The position numbers were made by a program, and so were the translations under genes. DNA of 64,000 nt from Dipetalonema caudispina (lineage: Eukaryota; Nematoda; Chromadorea; Rhabditida; Onchocercidae): contig JABVXV010000155.1 of assembly GCA_013365325.1 (NCBI GenBank), positions 78,271-142,270 of the forward strand. Reading direction: 5' to 3'. The notes below the pieces were generated by a model. The model saw only the letters and a program-made list of their open reading frames with translations, was not told the origin of the DNA and ran no database searches. Shown here piece after piece: positions 1 through 14,635 of the stretch (position 1 is its first letter; every line of letters starts with the position of its first letter).

Positions 1-480
1 TTAAATAATTAAACGTAACGTTTAAAAAAGTGATTAAACGTAACGTTTAAATAATTCCGCTACTCATTTCTTTTCTTTTCAATACTATTAAAATTTTGCA
101 ATTATTTTTAATCATTTCATTTTGTAACCAATACAGATGTCTAATAATCCCTGCATGTCTAACTTCTTTTCAATCTTTGATACTATACTCTATTATCAAT
201 CATTTACTTTCAATCTTAAATACGATATTATTTCATGCATATCACTAATCTATTCTCAACTTCTCGTAGCTATATTATCTCACAAATATCAGCAATCTCT
301 GTATCATCCATTTTCATTGCTTAGTATCACACAATCTCAAAAATACTATTAATCTCTGCATCACTTTCAATGCTATACTATCTCACGAATATCTCCAACC
401 TCTGCAACATCTCAAAACTCAAGCTTATTTCACGATCTTTCCCACACACCATTACTGCCTAACACTCTCCACCTAGCCAG
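1..480. other. AT-rich flank with no supported gene
   Basis: No convincing coding sequence. The first 60 bases hold a palindromic direct repeat, listed separately. Bases 137-420 are a degenerate, C/T-rich, loosely repetitive stretch in which phrases like CAATCTCTGCA and ATCTCACRAATATC recur. It contains a 71-codon open frame, but the composition is low complexity and I see no family resemblance. Confidence 0.5.
4..54. repeat. Palindromic 13-mer in direct repeat
   Basis: The 13-mer AAACGTAACGTTT, two 6-nt arms around one central base, occurs twice about 26 nt apart within the longer repeated phrase ATTAAACGTAACGTTTAA. It may be a transposon or satellite edge cut by the window boundary, or a paired binding site. 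Confidence 0.7.
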
Positions 481-675
481 ACAACGATCAAGAGCGATAT
501 TGGAACCAAAGTGGTGCAAAACTCCCTGGAACACTATGGGAGCGTTTTTCAACCAGGCAGCAATGAAAATCACAATCTCAGCATTGCAGAAGTTAGTAAA
601 TTTTTGCAGGATTATGATGAATTTGTTTATCTATCGGATGTCTGGTCTGGTAAAATTGCTCCTGAATCTTGTTAA
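481..675 (+). CDS. Possible terminal exon of an upstream unknown gene, or misread 5' region of the BLTP1 gene
   Basis: After a plausible acceptor (CTAGCCAG ending at 480) there is an open frame of 64 codons ending in TAA at 673-675, without an internal ATG. It is less AT-rich than its surroundings and reads like protein, for example SIAEVSKFLQDYDEFVYLSD. A consensus donor (CTG/GTAAAA, near 655) lies inside it. Spliced there, this frame has the wrong phase for the next exon at 1325, but the overlapping frame opening at ATG 535 has the right phase (0). It is therefore either the last exon of a gene starting upstream of the window, or 5' sequence of the lipid-transfer gene read in another frame. 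I recognise no family. Confidence 0.3.
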   Translation, partial: TTIKSDIGTKVVQNSLEHYGSVFQPGSNENHNLSIAEVSKFLQDYDEFVYLSDVWSGKIAPESC

Positions 676-956
676 TTCATTCCGAATTTGAATTTTCTGA
701 ATGGAAAAATTTGCTGTCATTACTACTACCACTAATAATAATGCAACCATTTTGCTGCAAAATTTCCAATAAAAGTTTTCATTAAAATGCAAAAAAATCA
801 TTTGTAAAAATTTATTTTGATTCGTATGAAAATAGTTGCTCAGTGATATCATGCTTATTATCTCATTTCTGCATTTTCGTGGTGTGTCGAATTTAATTTT
901 GCTGTCAATTTTTCGAAAATTTCATTCAAAGATATCGCTGTTTTTATCGTCACGCT

Positions 957-3900
957 ATGTTTGACACAGTGATACAATGGATTTCAAATATCGTTCGTCT
1001 TCGTTTTGTTTTTGTTTTTCTCGAAAATTTCGATAATTTAACTTACTTCCCTCAATCATTGTTTGTGTTATCTTTCAGTTCCTCTTTAATTTTAGTTTTT
1101 GTGTTTCCGCTTTTTTGACATTCATTTTGTTCCTTTTAAATTTCACTCAAATTCAATTCATTCCTTCACAAACATTTGTGTTATAGCTTTCCTGTTCTCT
1201 CCTGAAATATAATATCAGTTTCATTTTAGATTTCCAGCAAATTTCATCCCTTATCTCCAGTCAACTTCTTACCTCTGGTCACTTTACCCATTTTACAACA
1301 GCTTTTGAGCGCTTGTATTTTCAGAATATCGTAAATAATGTATCAGGTCGAAGCGTTATTTTTCTCATTCTTTTTTGCGCTTGGATTATTTTTTTGACCT
1401 TTTACATGTCACGTGTTATTGGACCTATTGCCGCACTTATTTTGACATATATAGCTCGAAAATGTGGATGGAAATGTGTCCTGAAATTGGGTTGGTTTTC
1501 ATGTGATCATCAAAAAATCAAGCTAGTCTTCCCCGTATCATTTATTGGTGGCCATTTCACGAATTTTAATTTCACTTAAGCAGATTTCACTTTAACTTGT
1601 ATATATTGCATTTAAAACTTCGTATGGACGAATTTCAGGTTTTAACCTGTATTTAGACGGTTGTTTTACTCAATTACTCAATTTTCATACTCTTCCATTT
1701 GAAAAGAAAAAATTTTTCCCCACGTATCTCTTTTGCTTTAAATATGAAAGCATATGAAGTATGGAATGAAATCATAATGGAATCTCAAATCGCTTCAGTC
1801 TCCATCAAACATCAAAATCGTATAATGTAAATTTCATTTTAATTACCTCTCTTGTCTTTTAAAGGTTCATTATCAATCTCTTTGCTATCAGGAAAGGTAA
1901 TGTTTCGCCATTTCACATTTATATGTGAAGATTATGCTATTTATTGTAATGATGGTTATCTTATCTTCTCCTACTGGCGACACATCAAATTGATGGATCT
2001 TTATAAGCGAGAGTTTGTTTCTTGAAGTATTATTGGGAACATTAGATTGAACTAGGCCTGATAGATTTAAACTTAATGTTATATTTAACAAAGATATATT
2101 TGATTAAGTTTATTATATCCTTGTTCTTTTAGCGAATGATCAAATGTAATAAATAATTAAGTTGTCTTTTTTATTATTATTGGAGAGAATTAAATATTCG
2201 AAATCCTACCAATATTTCGGAATTCCAGCCTGAAAGGTCGTTTACGCTTAACGTTGAATGGCTCACTTATTCACATATATAACCGTTTGGAAGCGTATCG
2301 GAAATTAACGAAAGATCCTAAATTTGAAAAACTTTTCACAACAATTTCACAACATCAACAGCACACTGATAGAACTTTGCATTCAAACGAAGATGTTATC
2401 GGTATTGTTGGAAAATTTTCTTTTCATGCTTATTTTGAGAACTTCCAGTAATTTAGGAAAATTAGGCTGTCGTTTTTGACATAGCCAAGAAAAAATAAAA
2501 AAGTTATTTTTAGCTTATGTAAAATACCATGTTCATTTTTCATGGTACAATAGTTAGTAAATAGAATTTAACTGCCTAACTTAATCAGTTATTTGTTAAT
2601 CTAAGTTATGCAGTAAAGAAGGGATGGAAAAGTAGATTTAGATGCTTTTTATCGTTTCCGCTTTCTGTACCGACTATGCCATTTCCTGAAATGCTTCTAT
2701 GATTGGGCCATTTCTTAGCTTTGAAATTGAGCACAATTCGAGGATTGAAAAGTTAGCTTCGATCAGTCAAAACATTTCGCTAAATTATGTCAATTAAATT
2801 AATCAAATTTGCCCCCTCAGTAAGTTCCCAATTTTGTGCTTCAACTATGATTTATAATTTCGAGAATGAAATTCCTGATTTAATTTACAATTGGAAATCA
2901 ATGTGGAAATGCCATCTCAAACGACAACCTTATAATATAATATATGCTAGAAAAAAGAGAAAAAAGTTTTATAAGAGAAAAAGGAATTGATAATAAAATA
3001 ATTTAATTAGGAATTGACAAAGAATGATATATTGATAAGGTAGGGTGTGATTAGTTAGTAGTTCAATACATTCAAGAAATGATAATAAAGAATGATGAAT
3101 TTCTATTGTTCCAGAAAAGAGTGATAAATTTCTAAAAAATTTTTGGGCATTTATTGGTACAATACGTATGTCTATCAAAAATGCCCGTGTATACGTTGGA
3201 AATCGGTTGCTACCCACTACGCTTGTCATTTTCTCACAGAAAACATTATGTAAGCTAATTGCTAATTTTAATTCTAATGTTAAATATTTGCTACGTTACA
3301 TAGAATTACTATATTTGCTGAAAGCATGCAGAAGTTTTAACGTTCTTCAAAAATTACATGATAATTATTGGATCATACGTAGCAATAAAATGAAAGCTTA
3401 ACGTGTATCTGTAAAAACATTCAATTACACGTAGCGTAATCATTTCTTTCAAATATTAAACTACTTTAGTATATAATTGCCAGGAAAATACAGCATGATA
3501 ATTAGAAATATTTTATTTTAATGTTGAAATTGATTGTTTGGAATCTGATTCATCCCAGGCAAATAATCTAACCATTCGTTACATTGATATATACTGAATA
3601 TTTGAGTCGTTCTGGGTCATATTGCTTTCCGGAAAAATTTCTTTTTGAAATTAATTAATTTTGTTAACTTTATCGGTAGAATAAAATTTGCTAGGATTAG
3701 ATTAGTAACTAAGTTTAAATTACATCATTGCTTTCTTAACCAAACTGAGACTGATTTCTGTCTTACACTTTTTTTTCTTAATTTTTAAATGAGAAACAGA
3801 AATTGTTTTATTCACGAAAATTAATACATTGTCATCGACATGCTTTCAACTAGCGATTCCCATTTTAAAATTTAAAAATTTCATTTCAAATCTAATTTTA

Positions 3901-6900
3901 TCAAAAGATAAGTATCCTTTCCTGTATAATAATATCAACTAATTATTTCCATTGAAATTCTGGAAATTCCATTTCCGCATGCATCTATTCAATGTTAGTT
4001 ATCTGATTCCAAATTATATCAGTGAAAAATAGCACCGGAATGTTCTGGGTAATTCTAGAAAAAAAAAATATTCATGTTACCTTCCGGATTCTTGTTTGAT
4101 ATTAAGAAGAGAAAGAAAGTTTATAGTTATTGGACGATTGGAGCAAGTGAACAATACTAAATTGTTGGTATGCTCCATTAATGGTTCATACTTCTCAATT
4201 TCATTAAATAATAACGAAGAATACGATGAAAGTGATCCGTGGAATTTGTGGAAACGCTACAACGCGCCTCGAACAATGGGAAGTGGTTTTAAAGTCCTTC
4301 AGAATGCTACATTAAAAGCTGTTTATCGTGAGAGTATCTTCGGTAAATATCAAGTTCTATATTCAAAGTCAATTTTTTCATTTTTCCAGCAAATTAATTA
4401 CCATGATGAAAGAATTGCAGCACTACAAAGATCGATCGAATTGATTTCTGGAATATTTATTCTTTACAATAATTGTATTTGGCATACAGTTCCATCATTT
4501 TTAAATTCGATAGATAATTCCATTAATTTGGTTTAGATTTAATTTCTAATGTGGATAGATGATTCCAAAAATATCGATTAATTTGATTTAAATTTAAAAA
4601 AAGACATGAAATCGGTGAAAAATTTTCTCTCTCTGGGAAATTTGAATGGAAGGAATATCATCCATTTCGTACAAGTACCAAAACAAACATAATATATGGA
4701 AATCAAAACAACCTCTGTTAATTACGCTCAAAAAGTTCTTAATTGTCCAGTAATCAAACTTAGATTAAATTGATCTGAACTGCAAATTATTGACGAAATG
4801 ATCAAATCGAATACGCATAAGTAAACAATCAAATAAAACGCTATGATTTCGAACTTCTAAAGTTGAAAAAACATTACTTCGTTAATTCTTTCTTTTTTTT
4901 TTCATACATTTTTCTGCAAAATATTCAATCTAAGCAGCGCAATATATTCTTAAATTGAAAGAAAAAAGCAAACTCGAATTTATTGGAAATAAGTTGATAA
5001 ATTTTAGTGATAATTACTGCTAAAAAACTATTTTAGCTGATCCATCATCTGAACCAATTTGTGATCTGAATGTTGATTTTGGTGAAAATGTTGCTATTGC
5101 ATATGGTCCATGGGCTGAAGCATGTCGAGTTGCTTTTGTCAACTACTTTTTTCCAGCAGATTTCACTGATGCTACACCGACGTACGTTCAAACATAACAA
5201 TTTCTTCAATTTTATGCTCATTCTATCTTGTGGAAATACTTTAAATATTACTTACTAAAATCTCATAAGATAGGATATATTTATGCAAAATTAAACACAC
5301 ATGCTTCATGTTACCTAATATTTTTACCTTCTAACTTCCTGATATTTTATCATTAAAAACCTAAAAAAAAAAAATTTTTAACTTTACCATCAAATCTAAA
5401 TATTATCCAGCATAAATCATTCTCAGTGAATTACCAAAAAGCAATGAGCGCAAAATACCATTGATAATGGATATTACATTGACGATGAGTGGTAGAACAA
5501 CGATCAATTTGTGGTTTATGCGACATGATGAATTAAATACTGTGGCTGTAATCATCAAAAATGGCTTTTCAATAAAAGTATGTTGGGATTAGTAATGAAA
5601 TTAGGAGACATTTGTCCAATTATCTCTAATTAGAAGAGGACATTTTCTCAATAAACTAAGGGTAGATGTTAGTTAGTTTAGATCAGCTGATTCAAACTAA
5701 TCAGATTTATCAAATGATCAGGCAGAATAATTTAACAACTGATATTTTGGATAGTTTCCGACAAATTTTTTGCTTGCTAATAACCACATATGGTTAAAGT
5801 AGTGTTTTGAATGGAATTTGACTTAGAATGAAATTAAATATAAAATAATATGCAACATTGAAATCTATTGAAGTTCTAAGTTAATTAAGATTCTAAGCCA
5901 AATTTTTTTATACCAACAAATCAATAACGCTAATAATTGAAATAAATTATTTCACTTTTTCTTCAATATTACATATTAAATTAAAGATGGAAAATCCATT
6001 GGTAATCGCTGAAGAAGGATATAAAACGATGATACAATTCAACATGAAAGATGTACAGTTTCTGCCAACTTCTGGATTTCGGAAATTAATTTCATATGAA
6101 GAATTGACTATGGAGTGCAATATATATAATCCAAAACAATACGGGCAGCATCAAAAATGTGAAATTTTGATGAAAATGAATCGAGCTACAACGTGGTGCG
6201 TGTGGGAACATGTTGTATTCATGCAGGTATTCGTCCTAATATACTTGAATTCTCTATAAGTTTAAAATTTGAATTTATTTAATATTTGTTTTAAAAGAAG
6301 GAAAAAGCGGATGAATCTTATACAGGATTTTGTAAGTGAAGTTTCGGCATATTATACGGAAGACTTGGCGCGATTTGTACCACAAATTTGGAACTGTCGG
6401 ATAGAATTCACTAATGCAAAATTTATTTTTGTTACAAACGACAAAAATTGGGTGGATGCAAGGTATATTATCATTTTACCTGCATCAATATTAGTAACAA
6501 CAACTAACAATAATAATACTGAATGCTTCGGTTTCGAAGTAAAAGGAGAAATTCCATAATCATATTTACTATGAAAATTTTAAACTGAATATTAAATACC
6601 TCCTAACGATATTACCTCTTAATATCGCAGTTCCCGGAAATTCACTCCGATCGAAATAACGTAGAAACTTAGAACCATTTTTTGTCAAACCTGTTTCTCT
6701 TTTCTCCCTGTCTTCATCTCTCTTTTTCTTCCTCTTTCCCTCTCCCTCTCTCTTCACCTCTCTCTGAGCTATATTGAGGTGTTGAATAATGGATATCTGT
6801 AAGAGATATTTGGCATTAAATCTAACATTTGCTTAGCAAATATAACCCTCTATAAATTCCCGAAGTTTGGTTGCTTAATAGTTCAAACTATTTTGTTATG

Positions 6901-9900
6901 TATCCAAAATACATAATTCATTTAAAAAATAATTTTCGAATAGTTAATTTAAAATTAACTATTTTTAAATTTAGAAATCTTTTTGAATAAAACTTACTTT
7001 TCACGAATGCTTTAGCAATCCATCGAATAATTTTCTGATTGCTCTTGTTGCAAAACGATTTGCAATCAATTGCAATTTGAATAAGACTGATTTTTGTCCA
7101 CCAATTTGCTGCTGTAAATCTGTAATGGTTGCCAGTGAAGCGGTTGCTATCAAATTTCATATACCTCAACGAAGTACCTTATCACCAGTAATACATACTC
7201 TTTATGATAATTCATTTCATTCTGTAAAACATTCAAGTATTTATGTATCAACAGCACTCGATATCGATGGGGTAACTTTTATCAATTTATGGTTGAAAAA
7301 TTTTGCTATTAGTCAAAATTTATTCTTTTTATAACTTAATTTAATCGTTGTAATATTATTCTTGCATAAATAATAAAACATTATAAATTTAACTTCTAAA
7401 ATAGTTCAGTGAAGTTCTCTTAGTAACAAAGTAAATATAATTTGAAATTTTGAAAAAGTTCGAAGATTGATCGAAACCATTTTGGAAAATAAGATGCAAT
7501 TACATCATTTTTCTCATTTTATTCTTTTTTTTTCCAAAAAATGTAGCTAATCTTTTTTTGGTTTCTTTTATTCGAAGTAAGTTTTAGGACTTTTAAAAAA
7601 TTAAATTTTAAAATATTTATTTCAGGATTGGTTAGATTTTTTACGCACTCGACAGATTACATTTACATATGATTATACGTGGCATCCGATATATTCCCCA
7701 TATCAAAGCGATTTACCAACACGAATTAAAATAACTACAACCCGATATCCGGCACATCCGTTTGAATTAGAACCTGATTCTGCGCAAATAGAAGTAAGTT
7801 ACTGTAGAAACATATTATGTCATTTCGACATCTAATTCTTTTATTCCATGAAATATTTTAAAATAATTGTATGATCATAAAATAAGCAAACATTGATGAT
7901 CACTTCAGATTGTTATTCAGTCACCGGAATTGTTCCTTTCCGGTTTTGCCTTATGGATTATCAAAAATTATATTAATGACTACTTCGGCACATATAGTCA
8001 GGTTAGGTTTTGCTTCTTGTATTTCAAAATTTTTAAATTAAATCAGTATAACGATTATGTTGCATGAAAATTTTGAAGGGAGACAAAAAGTTCAAAGATA
8101 TGTTTTATTTCTTTCAAATTCAAATTTATCAGTTTCAAAATTATATAATTCCACAATTCGTCATAATTTTAAAAGACAATGAATAAATTTTCCAAGTGCA
8201 AGAGAATCAGTTTCAAATGTCAAAATAATCAATTTTAATTATATTCCAAATTTTTATTTCCCTCATTTATTCGAATGTTTGGCACATTGATTATTTCATT
8301 TCATGCTTTTTGCTTTTTGTTTGTGAAATTCCCTAAAAAAGTATTGTTTTACCATAAATTTGCATAAAATTACAGCAACAATCAGACATGGATTCGTATC
8401 ATGCCCATGCATTACCTTCTAGAAGACTTTACGGTGACATAAAACACGAAGTTGAAAAGTATCGACCGTTGAATATGAAATTAAGTATTCGATTTCAAAA
8501 TGTTCATGGACATTGCCTAACTCATACTATCAAAACAACGGGTGAAAATCCTGGTAATTCTTTGTTGTTATCTACAAATTTAATAATTTTTCGATGTATC
8601 CAAATTTAATTGCAACATTTAATATATTATTTTATTGCAGATACGTGTCCAACAATGAAAACTGATATTATAGTCGTAGAAATTGTACGAGAAACTCGTG
8701 ATTTAAGATTTCAAGTACGTAGTTTCAATTTATTAAATTCCAAATTTTAACTTCGTTTTCGCCAACATCATCTCTTGTAGGAAAAATTTTCCGATTCATG
8801 AATTTTTACAAACTTGTAAATATCCAGAAGTTCACGGAGAAAAAAGCATAACTTAAATTTTCATATTATTCAAAACCAATATTGATGCATATCCTATTAA
8901 TAACTACTTCAGTTTATCAAACTAATATTTTTTACCAAATTGTACCAAATATTTCAACGATTAGTTGAATTTTATCCCTATTATTTCTAAAAAAAGGAAA
9001 ATATCTCGCATATGAATAGTGACAAAAAAACTGGAAGTTTTCAGGTGTTTATTGCTGGATTGCAAATACTCTTCCGGAAATCGGAATCACTCAAAAAAGT
9101 ACAAAGTGGTTTTATATCGATTGATCGGATTGCTATACGCATGCATTCGTTTTCATCTGAATTGCATATTCCATGGGATGCAGGTGTTGTTGAATATGCA
9201 AGTGCATTGGAAATAATTATCGGTGAAATTGCAGCTAAAATTGATCCAACACAAGTAAATATTATTTATTTATATCTTAAATTGATTAATTTAATTTAAT
9301 TATCAATTTTGAACTGCCAAAAATTCCAAGATGTTGGGAAGATTACCGCAATTCAATCATTTTTTTTCTGTATAATTTTTAAATTATCTTTTAATTGAAT
9401 AGCTTTTACATAGGATTAGGGAAATAACAGCAATTATATCATCAAATCATTACAAAATAACGGCTAAAATTAGAATAATCGGAATTAAAGTAAATGTAAT
9501 AGTTTTCTTAAACTCTAAAATAGTAACTTTTTTTAAATGTGTATGGTAAAGCATACCTTACGTATTTAAACAATAACGTTTCAAATCATATTTATGAATT
9601 TTGAAATAAATTTTGTAAAATTAAAATAGGTTTCATTACAGTTAGTATGTCTTACACAAATGTTAGAAGGTTTTTTGCTATTAGCTACAGCAGTTGACGA
9701 AGAACTTCTGGTACCGGAAATGTTAGTTTGCATGTTTCATTTCTTACGTTTTCTTCAAATTTTTAATTATATAAACTCATTATCTTTTTCAATAGAAAAA
9801 AAGGTGATAAATTTTCAAAAACAGAAAAAAATTTTAAAATTTTACGGAACTTAAGAAATAATTCCTTGATAAATTACAATGAATAGGCCATAATTTCCAT

Positions 9901-12900
9901 CTATAATACTAGCTCGGTATCATTTTCTTATTTTAGAAGACCAACCATATAGGGTTAAATTCTATGCTTTATATCAATTCTTTGAAAAAGTGTTAAGCAA
10001 GAAATATAATCCATCAGTATCTTTTAAAATGAAAATTTTGAAACTTTGCCGGTTCGGTTTTTACTCTACAGAAGTTTTAAGGATGGTGAGATATTAACTT
10101 TTCTTCAACTTTATTGTAAATCTACAATTTCCACTCGAGCTATCTTTAAAATCGTTCGATCTATTTCAATCACATTCGAATATTTTCTCACATTGTTTGA
10201 TCAATATATAATTATGTCATTAATTACTCCAATTGTTTCTTGCATATTTTTCTTTTTTACCACCTTCATTTAATTAGAACTAAAAAAATAAATATCAATT
10301 TTGATTATTTCTTTAAAACTGAGTTATCTTCTGTTTCCGAATTTTTGAATTCACTTAATCATCCGAAGAAATCTCCCGGGATACATTAAGTATTAGGTAA
10401 TTTTTTTAATGCTTTTCAACAGCATCAATACAGTATCTGATACAGTAAATGTGAGATATGATGCAATATTTCTGTTATCGGCTGACACGATTCATGTTAA
10501 AAATCAACAGGCAGTCTATCGAAATGTGCATTTAGAAGGGGAAAAAAAAAGAAGAACTAAACAATCCTATCACTTTTTCTCTTCTGTTTTGAATATTTCT
10601 TAAATTATTATTTATATTTTTTGTGTGGTAAACATTAGTACGTGAAGCTTCGCTACGTAAGGGCGTGTATGCCGCAATATGCAAGTATGGTAACAAAACA
10701 TAATGAATTTATGAATTATTCAAGTAATCGTTTTAACAGAAGAGGAAGGCATTATTATCCAATTTAGAGCATTTTTTCCATTTTCTTCCAATTTCAGGTA
10801 TGATTTATGTCAACATATGAATGATGTGCGCACTTGTCCATATTCAAATCTTGAATTGATCGGTTTGAAAAATCGCTCTCAGAATTGTGAATGTTCTAAA
10901 AATGTTCGGTTTTTTTCACTCTTTTTTTGATATTTAAATATAGAAATTTTAATTCAAATTCATAATTACCTTACTAATGACTGTTTACATCTAAGAATTG
11001 TGCTAACTCTTTCAAAGAATCTAACATTTTAATCGAAAGCTGTCACACTCATTGCTAAAGATTCCAAATGTTTCTGATATGAGATATCACAACTTGAAAA
11101 AAAAAAACAAAAAACTTTTAATATTTAAAAATATTTCTATCGGTAGATTAAATATGTAATAAATTAGCTAAAACAAGAATAAATTAATCAAATCATTGCT
11201 ATTTTTCACATCTCACATAATAAAATATGCTGTTTTCAAATATTTAAATATCAAATATAATGCTTATCATCACTTTATTAATTGACCATTACCGTGTTAT
11301 TTTAATAGGATTATAAAATACACTGCTTACATGGAAACAAAAAGAAAAATATTTATTGCTTTTTTTTAAGTTAAAATATATTTTGATTCGTGTTGGTATC
11401 GATTTGATAAATATTATCATCATGGAAGATATCGCAATGATGTGCATATCAATGGAACCATTTCGGATATGTACCTGTAATTGTCATGAATTCTCCTTTT
11501 GCTCAAGTTTTCTACTTGGAATCCTTCAGGTGAATACCTATTTTATTATCTAAATGATCAAAATTTACAAATTCAAATAATTCATCGGCAACTAAAATAA
11601 TGGGAATATTCATCATACAATAATATAAGTAAGTTAGCAGCAAATTTTAGGAAAATGATAAGATTTTACGACAATTTTTGTTTTTTTTCCTTTCTTTTTT
11701 TTTTTTAGTTAGATCTCAAACAGTTTATCAAATGTTCAATGAATAATGAAAATGATGATGAATGGCTTGAATGTGGATCAATTTATTTTCAAGATATTGA
11801 ATTTGAAATTCGGTTACCATTCTCATCGAAAAATTTGTATCTTATGGTTGAACGGAAAAAGTTTCTGATGTTGCACGACGAATATACGAAACGGTTCATT
11901 ATAAAGCCAATTAATGAGCTAGACGGACAAAAAAAAAAAAAAAAAAAAAGTTGATGGAGTGGAAAAAAAAATCAATGATTTTTTTTTTTTTTTAGCTAGA
12001 GAAGATCATCTTTCTTACCTTTTTTACTCTTAGCGTGACCTTTCACCCTCATTAGCCTTTTATAATGCATTCCTGTAATCATCATTGCCTACAAATTTCT
12101 TTCACATAATCAGAAGAAGAGCGTAGTAAAGTTATAATTTTTAGAAACAGATTGCAATCTTCTTTTTAATATAATTAAATTTTGTTAAACTTTCTATATT
12201 TTTTTCTTTAAATCATTAAATGCTCTTTCTTCCCTTTTGTCTCACTAAAGAACGGAATGTTCATGCAACTTTTCGAAATGCATTTTTCTCGATTTGCAAA
12301 TCTTCTAGGCTGTATTTTTTATGGCTCAATGAGGCTAAATGTGGTTGCTACGGAAGTTTTGCATTTTTTGGCGAGGATGATTGGAGGTAACAGGAAAAAT
12401 TTTTTTTTCAACATAAAAACATAATTGATATATTTGTAACATAGAATGAGTAATTATTCATCTATAATTATTAATTGTATGAATTTTGCAATCATAAGAT
12501 ATTAGTGAGTTTTGTGACGAAGTAAGACATGCAAGAAATATGTGTCAGAATTTAGGTAATTGTTTGTCAGCTAGAATTATTGTTAGCATAAGATTTTAGG
12601 TTATTGTTGCAAGGAAAATAAATTCTTGCATTGTAACATTGTCGTAATTTATTAATTCATTCATTCAATGGAATAATTAATAAGAAATTTTTTTTTTCTT
12701 TTTTTTTTTTGTTATCTATGTCGTAAAACAAGAAATCAAATAAAGTAAAAATTCATACTGCTAATTCACTTATTTAATTCGAGTTCTTATTCCAATTTAA
12801 ATCACATTCATGATTGTACTTCATATAGCATTCAATTGATATGATCACATTTATCACATTTACTATAATTGATATTTTCGAAAATGCTAAAAATTCATTC

Positions 12901-14603
12901 ATTTTGTAGTGGTTGTATTTTTATGGCTGATTTTACGCAAAAACTTGCTCGACCACAAATAAATAATGAACCTAAACAACCTGGTTTTGGTCAGAGCATC
13001 ATACATTCATCCACCAAGTACGTTTAAAATTTTCATTTTACCTCTTTGATTGCTTAAATCCGATTTGAATTTTTCATATACATAATTTTTTAAGGTTATT
13101 CGATGAAGACAATCCCAGCATTATTACCTTTTCTAGCGAACATAAGGTACTTCCATAATTTGCAATAAATTTCGTATCTTCAAAATTTAGATCATACATG
13201 AAGTTATTTTTATGCAGTACATGTAACGTTTAACGTGTATCATGTTGTAGTACGTTTGACATGCATATCAATTTGTCTTTTGTATGATTATTGAACGTGT
13301 AGCAATATTTTATGGCAAGTAATTATCAGATGTTAATATGGAAATGATACTGGCAGAATATAGTTAAAAAGAAGTTATAAAAGGAATGAAATATTAAAAC
13401 TATTGAAAGAATAGATATTAGTGATTCAAACTAATAATGATCTGGACAAATTGAACAGAATCACAAAAGATCAACCAAGACTGAATAACTCGAATTGTTG
13501 ATTTTCTAATTCAACATGAATATGTTAACCAAAAAGTTCTTGTCATAGGCCCTGATCAGGGTTTCATGATCATGAGGTCGAAAGGTTATTGAAGTTATAT
13601 GAACAAATAGTTCCACTTGTTCTTCTTTTACTTCCTAGTCTTTTACTGCATTATGGAATGGATTTGTATAGTTCTAAAGTTAACATTCATTTTCAGGATA
13701 GTTTAGGCTGAATTTCGAAACATCCATTTAAAAATTTCATGTTTTGCAGAAATCGCGCACAACAATTTATCCCGACAATTCTGATACATATCAGGAAATT
13801 ATAAAGTCTATGAGCATCTCGGGAACTCTTCTCGATGCTTACCATAATTTTTTGAATGTATATCAAATACAATGCAAGGATACCAATACAACAAATATAT
13901 CCGATCGATTTAAATTGGTAGATACATTTAATCATGTAAAGATTATGCTTTCAGTTAATGTAACATATATTTTGACAATAGCATAACGTATATTAGCTAT
14001 GTTGAAATTTCAGGTTTCCGTAATCAGTTTCCGTCAAGCGATTTTATTTTTGCTTAATAGTTTATCGATAATATGATATTAGTTAAGACTTGATGGTTTT
14101 TTTTTTTCTGCAAATTATTAAGTGTAAAATATTTTATATAATTGAAGTTTTATCAAGATTTATTGGTTGAAAATTAATATTTAATGAAATAACTGATTAA
14201 TAAATGGTATTGATCAAATATATTTGTAGATTCGAAATGGCATCAATAATTTACATTTAAATGATATAAGAGTAGAAGGTCAAAGCAAGGAGAATATTTC
14301 GTCAAAACAAGAACTGTTACAACCAATGCGTACGTATGATATACAAAAGATATCATATGATCAACGACCTATTGATTGGGGCATTGACCCTAAAGCTATT
14401 TACGGATGGGGGAATATTTCTTCAATAACAAAGGTTTTCATTTATTTATTTCTTTAGTAATTATATTTTTTGATGATAACATTCGTATTTTAAAGATAAT
14501 TTTAATGTTTTTAATTTTATCTGCAGTACTGTCTACAGTATTAAACTTTTACAAAATATTTTTTTATATTTCTTATTATTATTACTCCTTACTATTATTA
14601 TTA

Positions 14604-14635
<32 letters not shown>

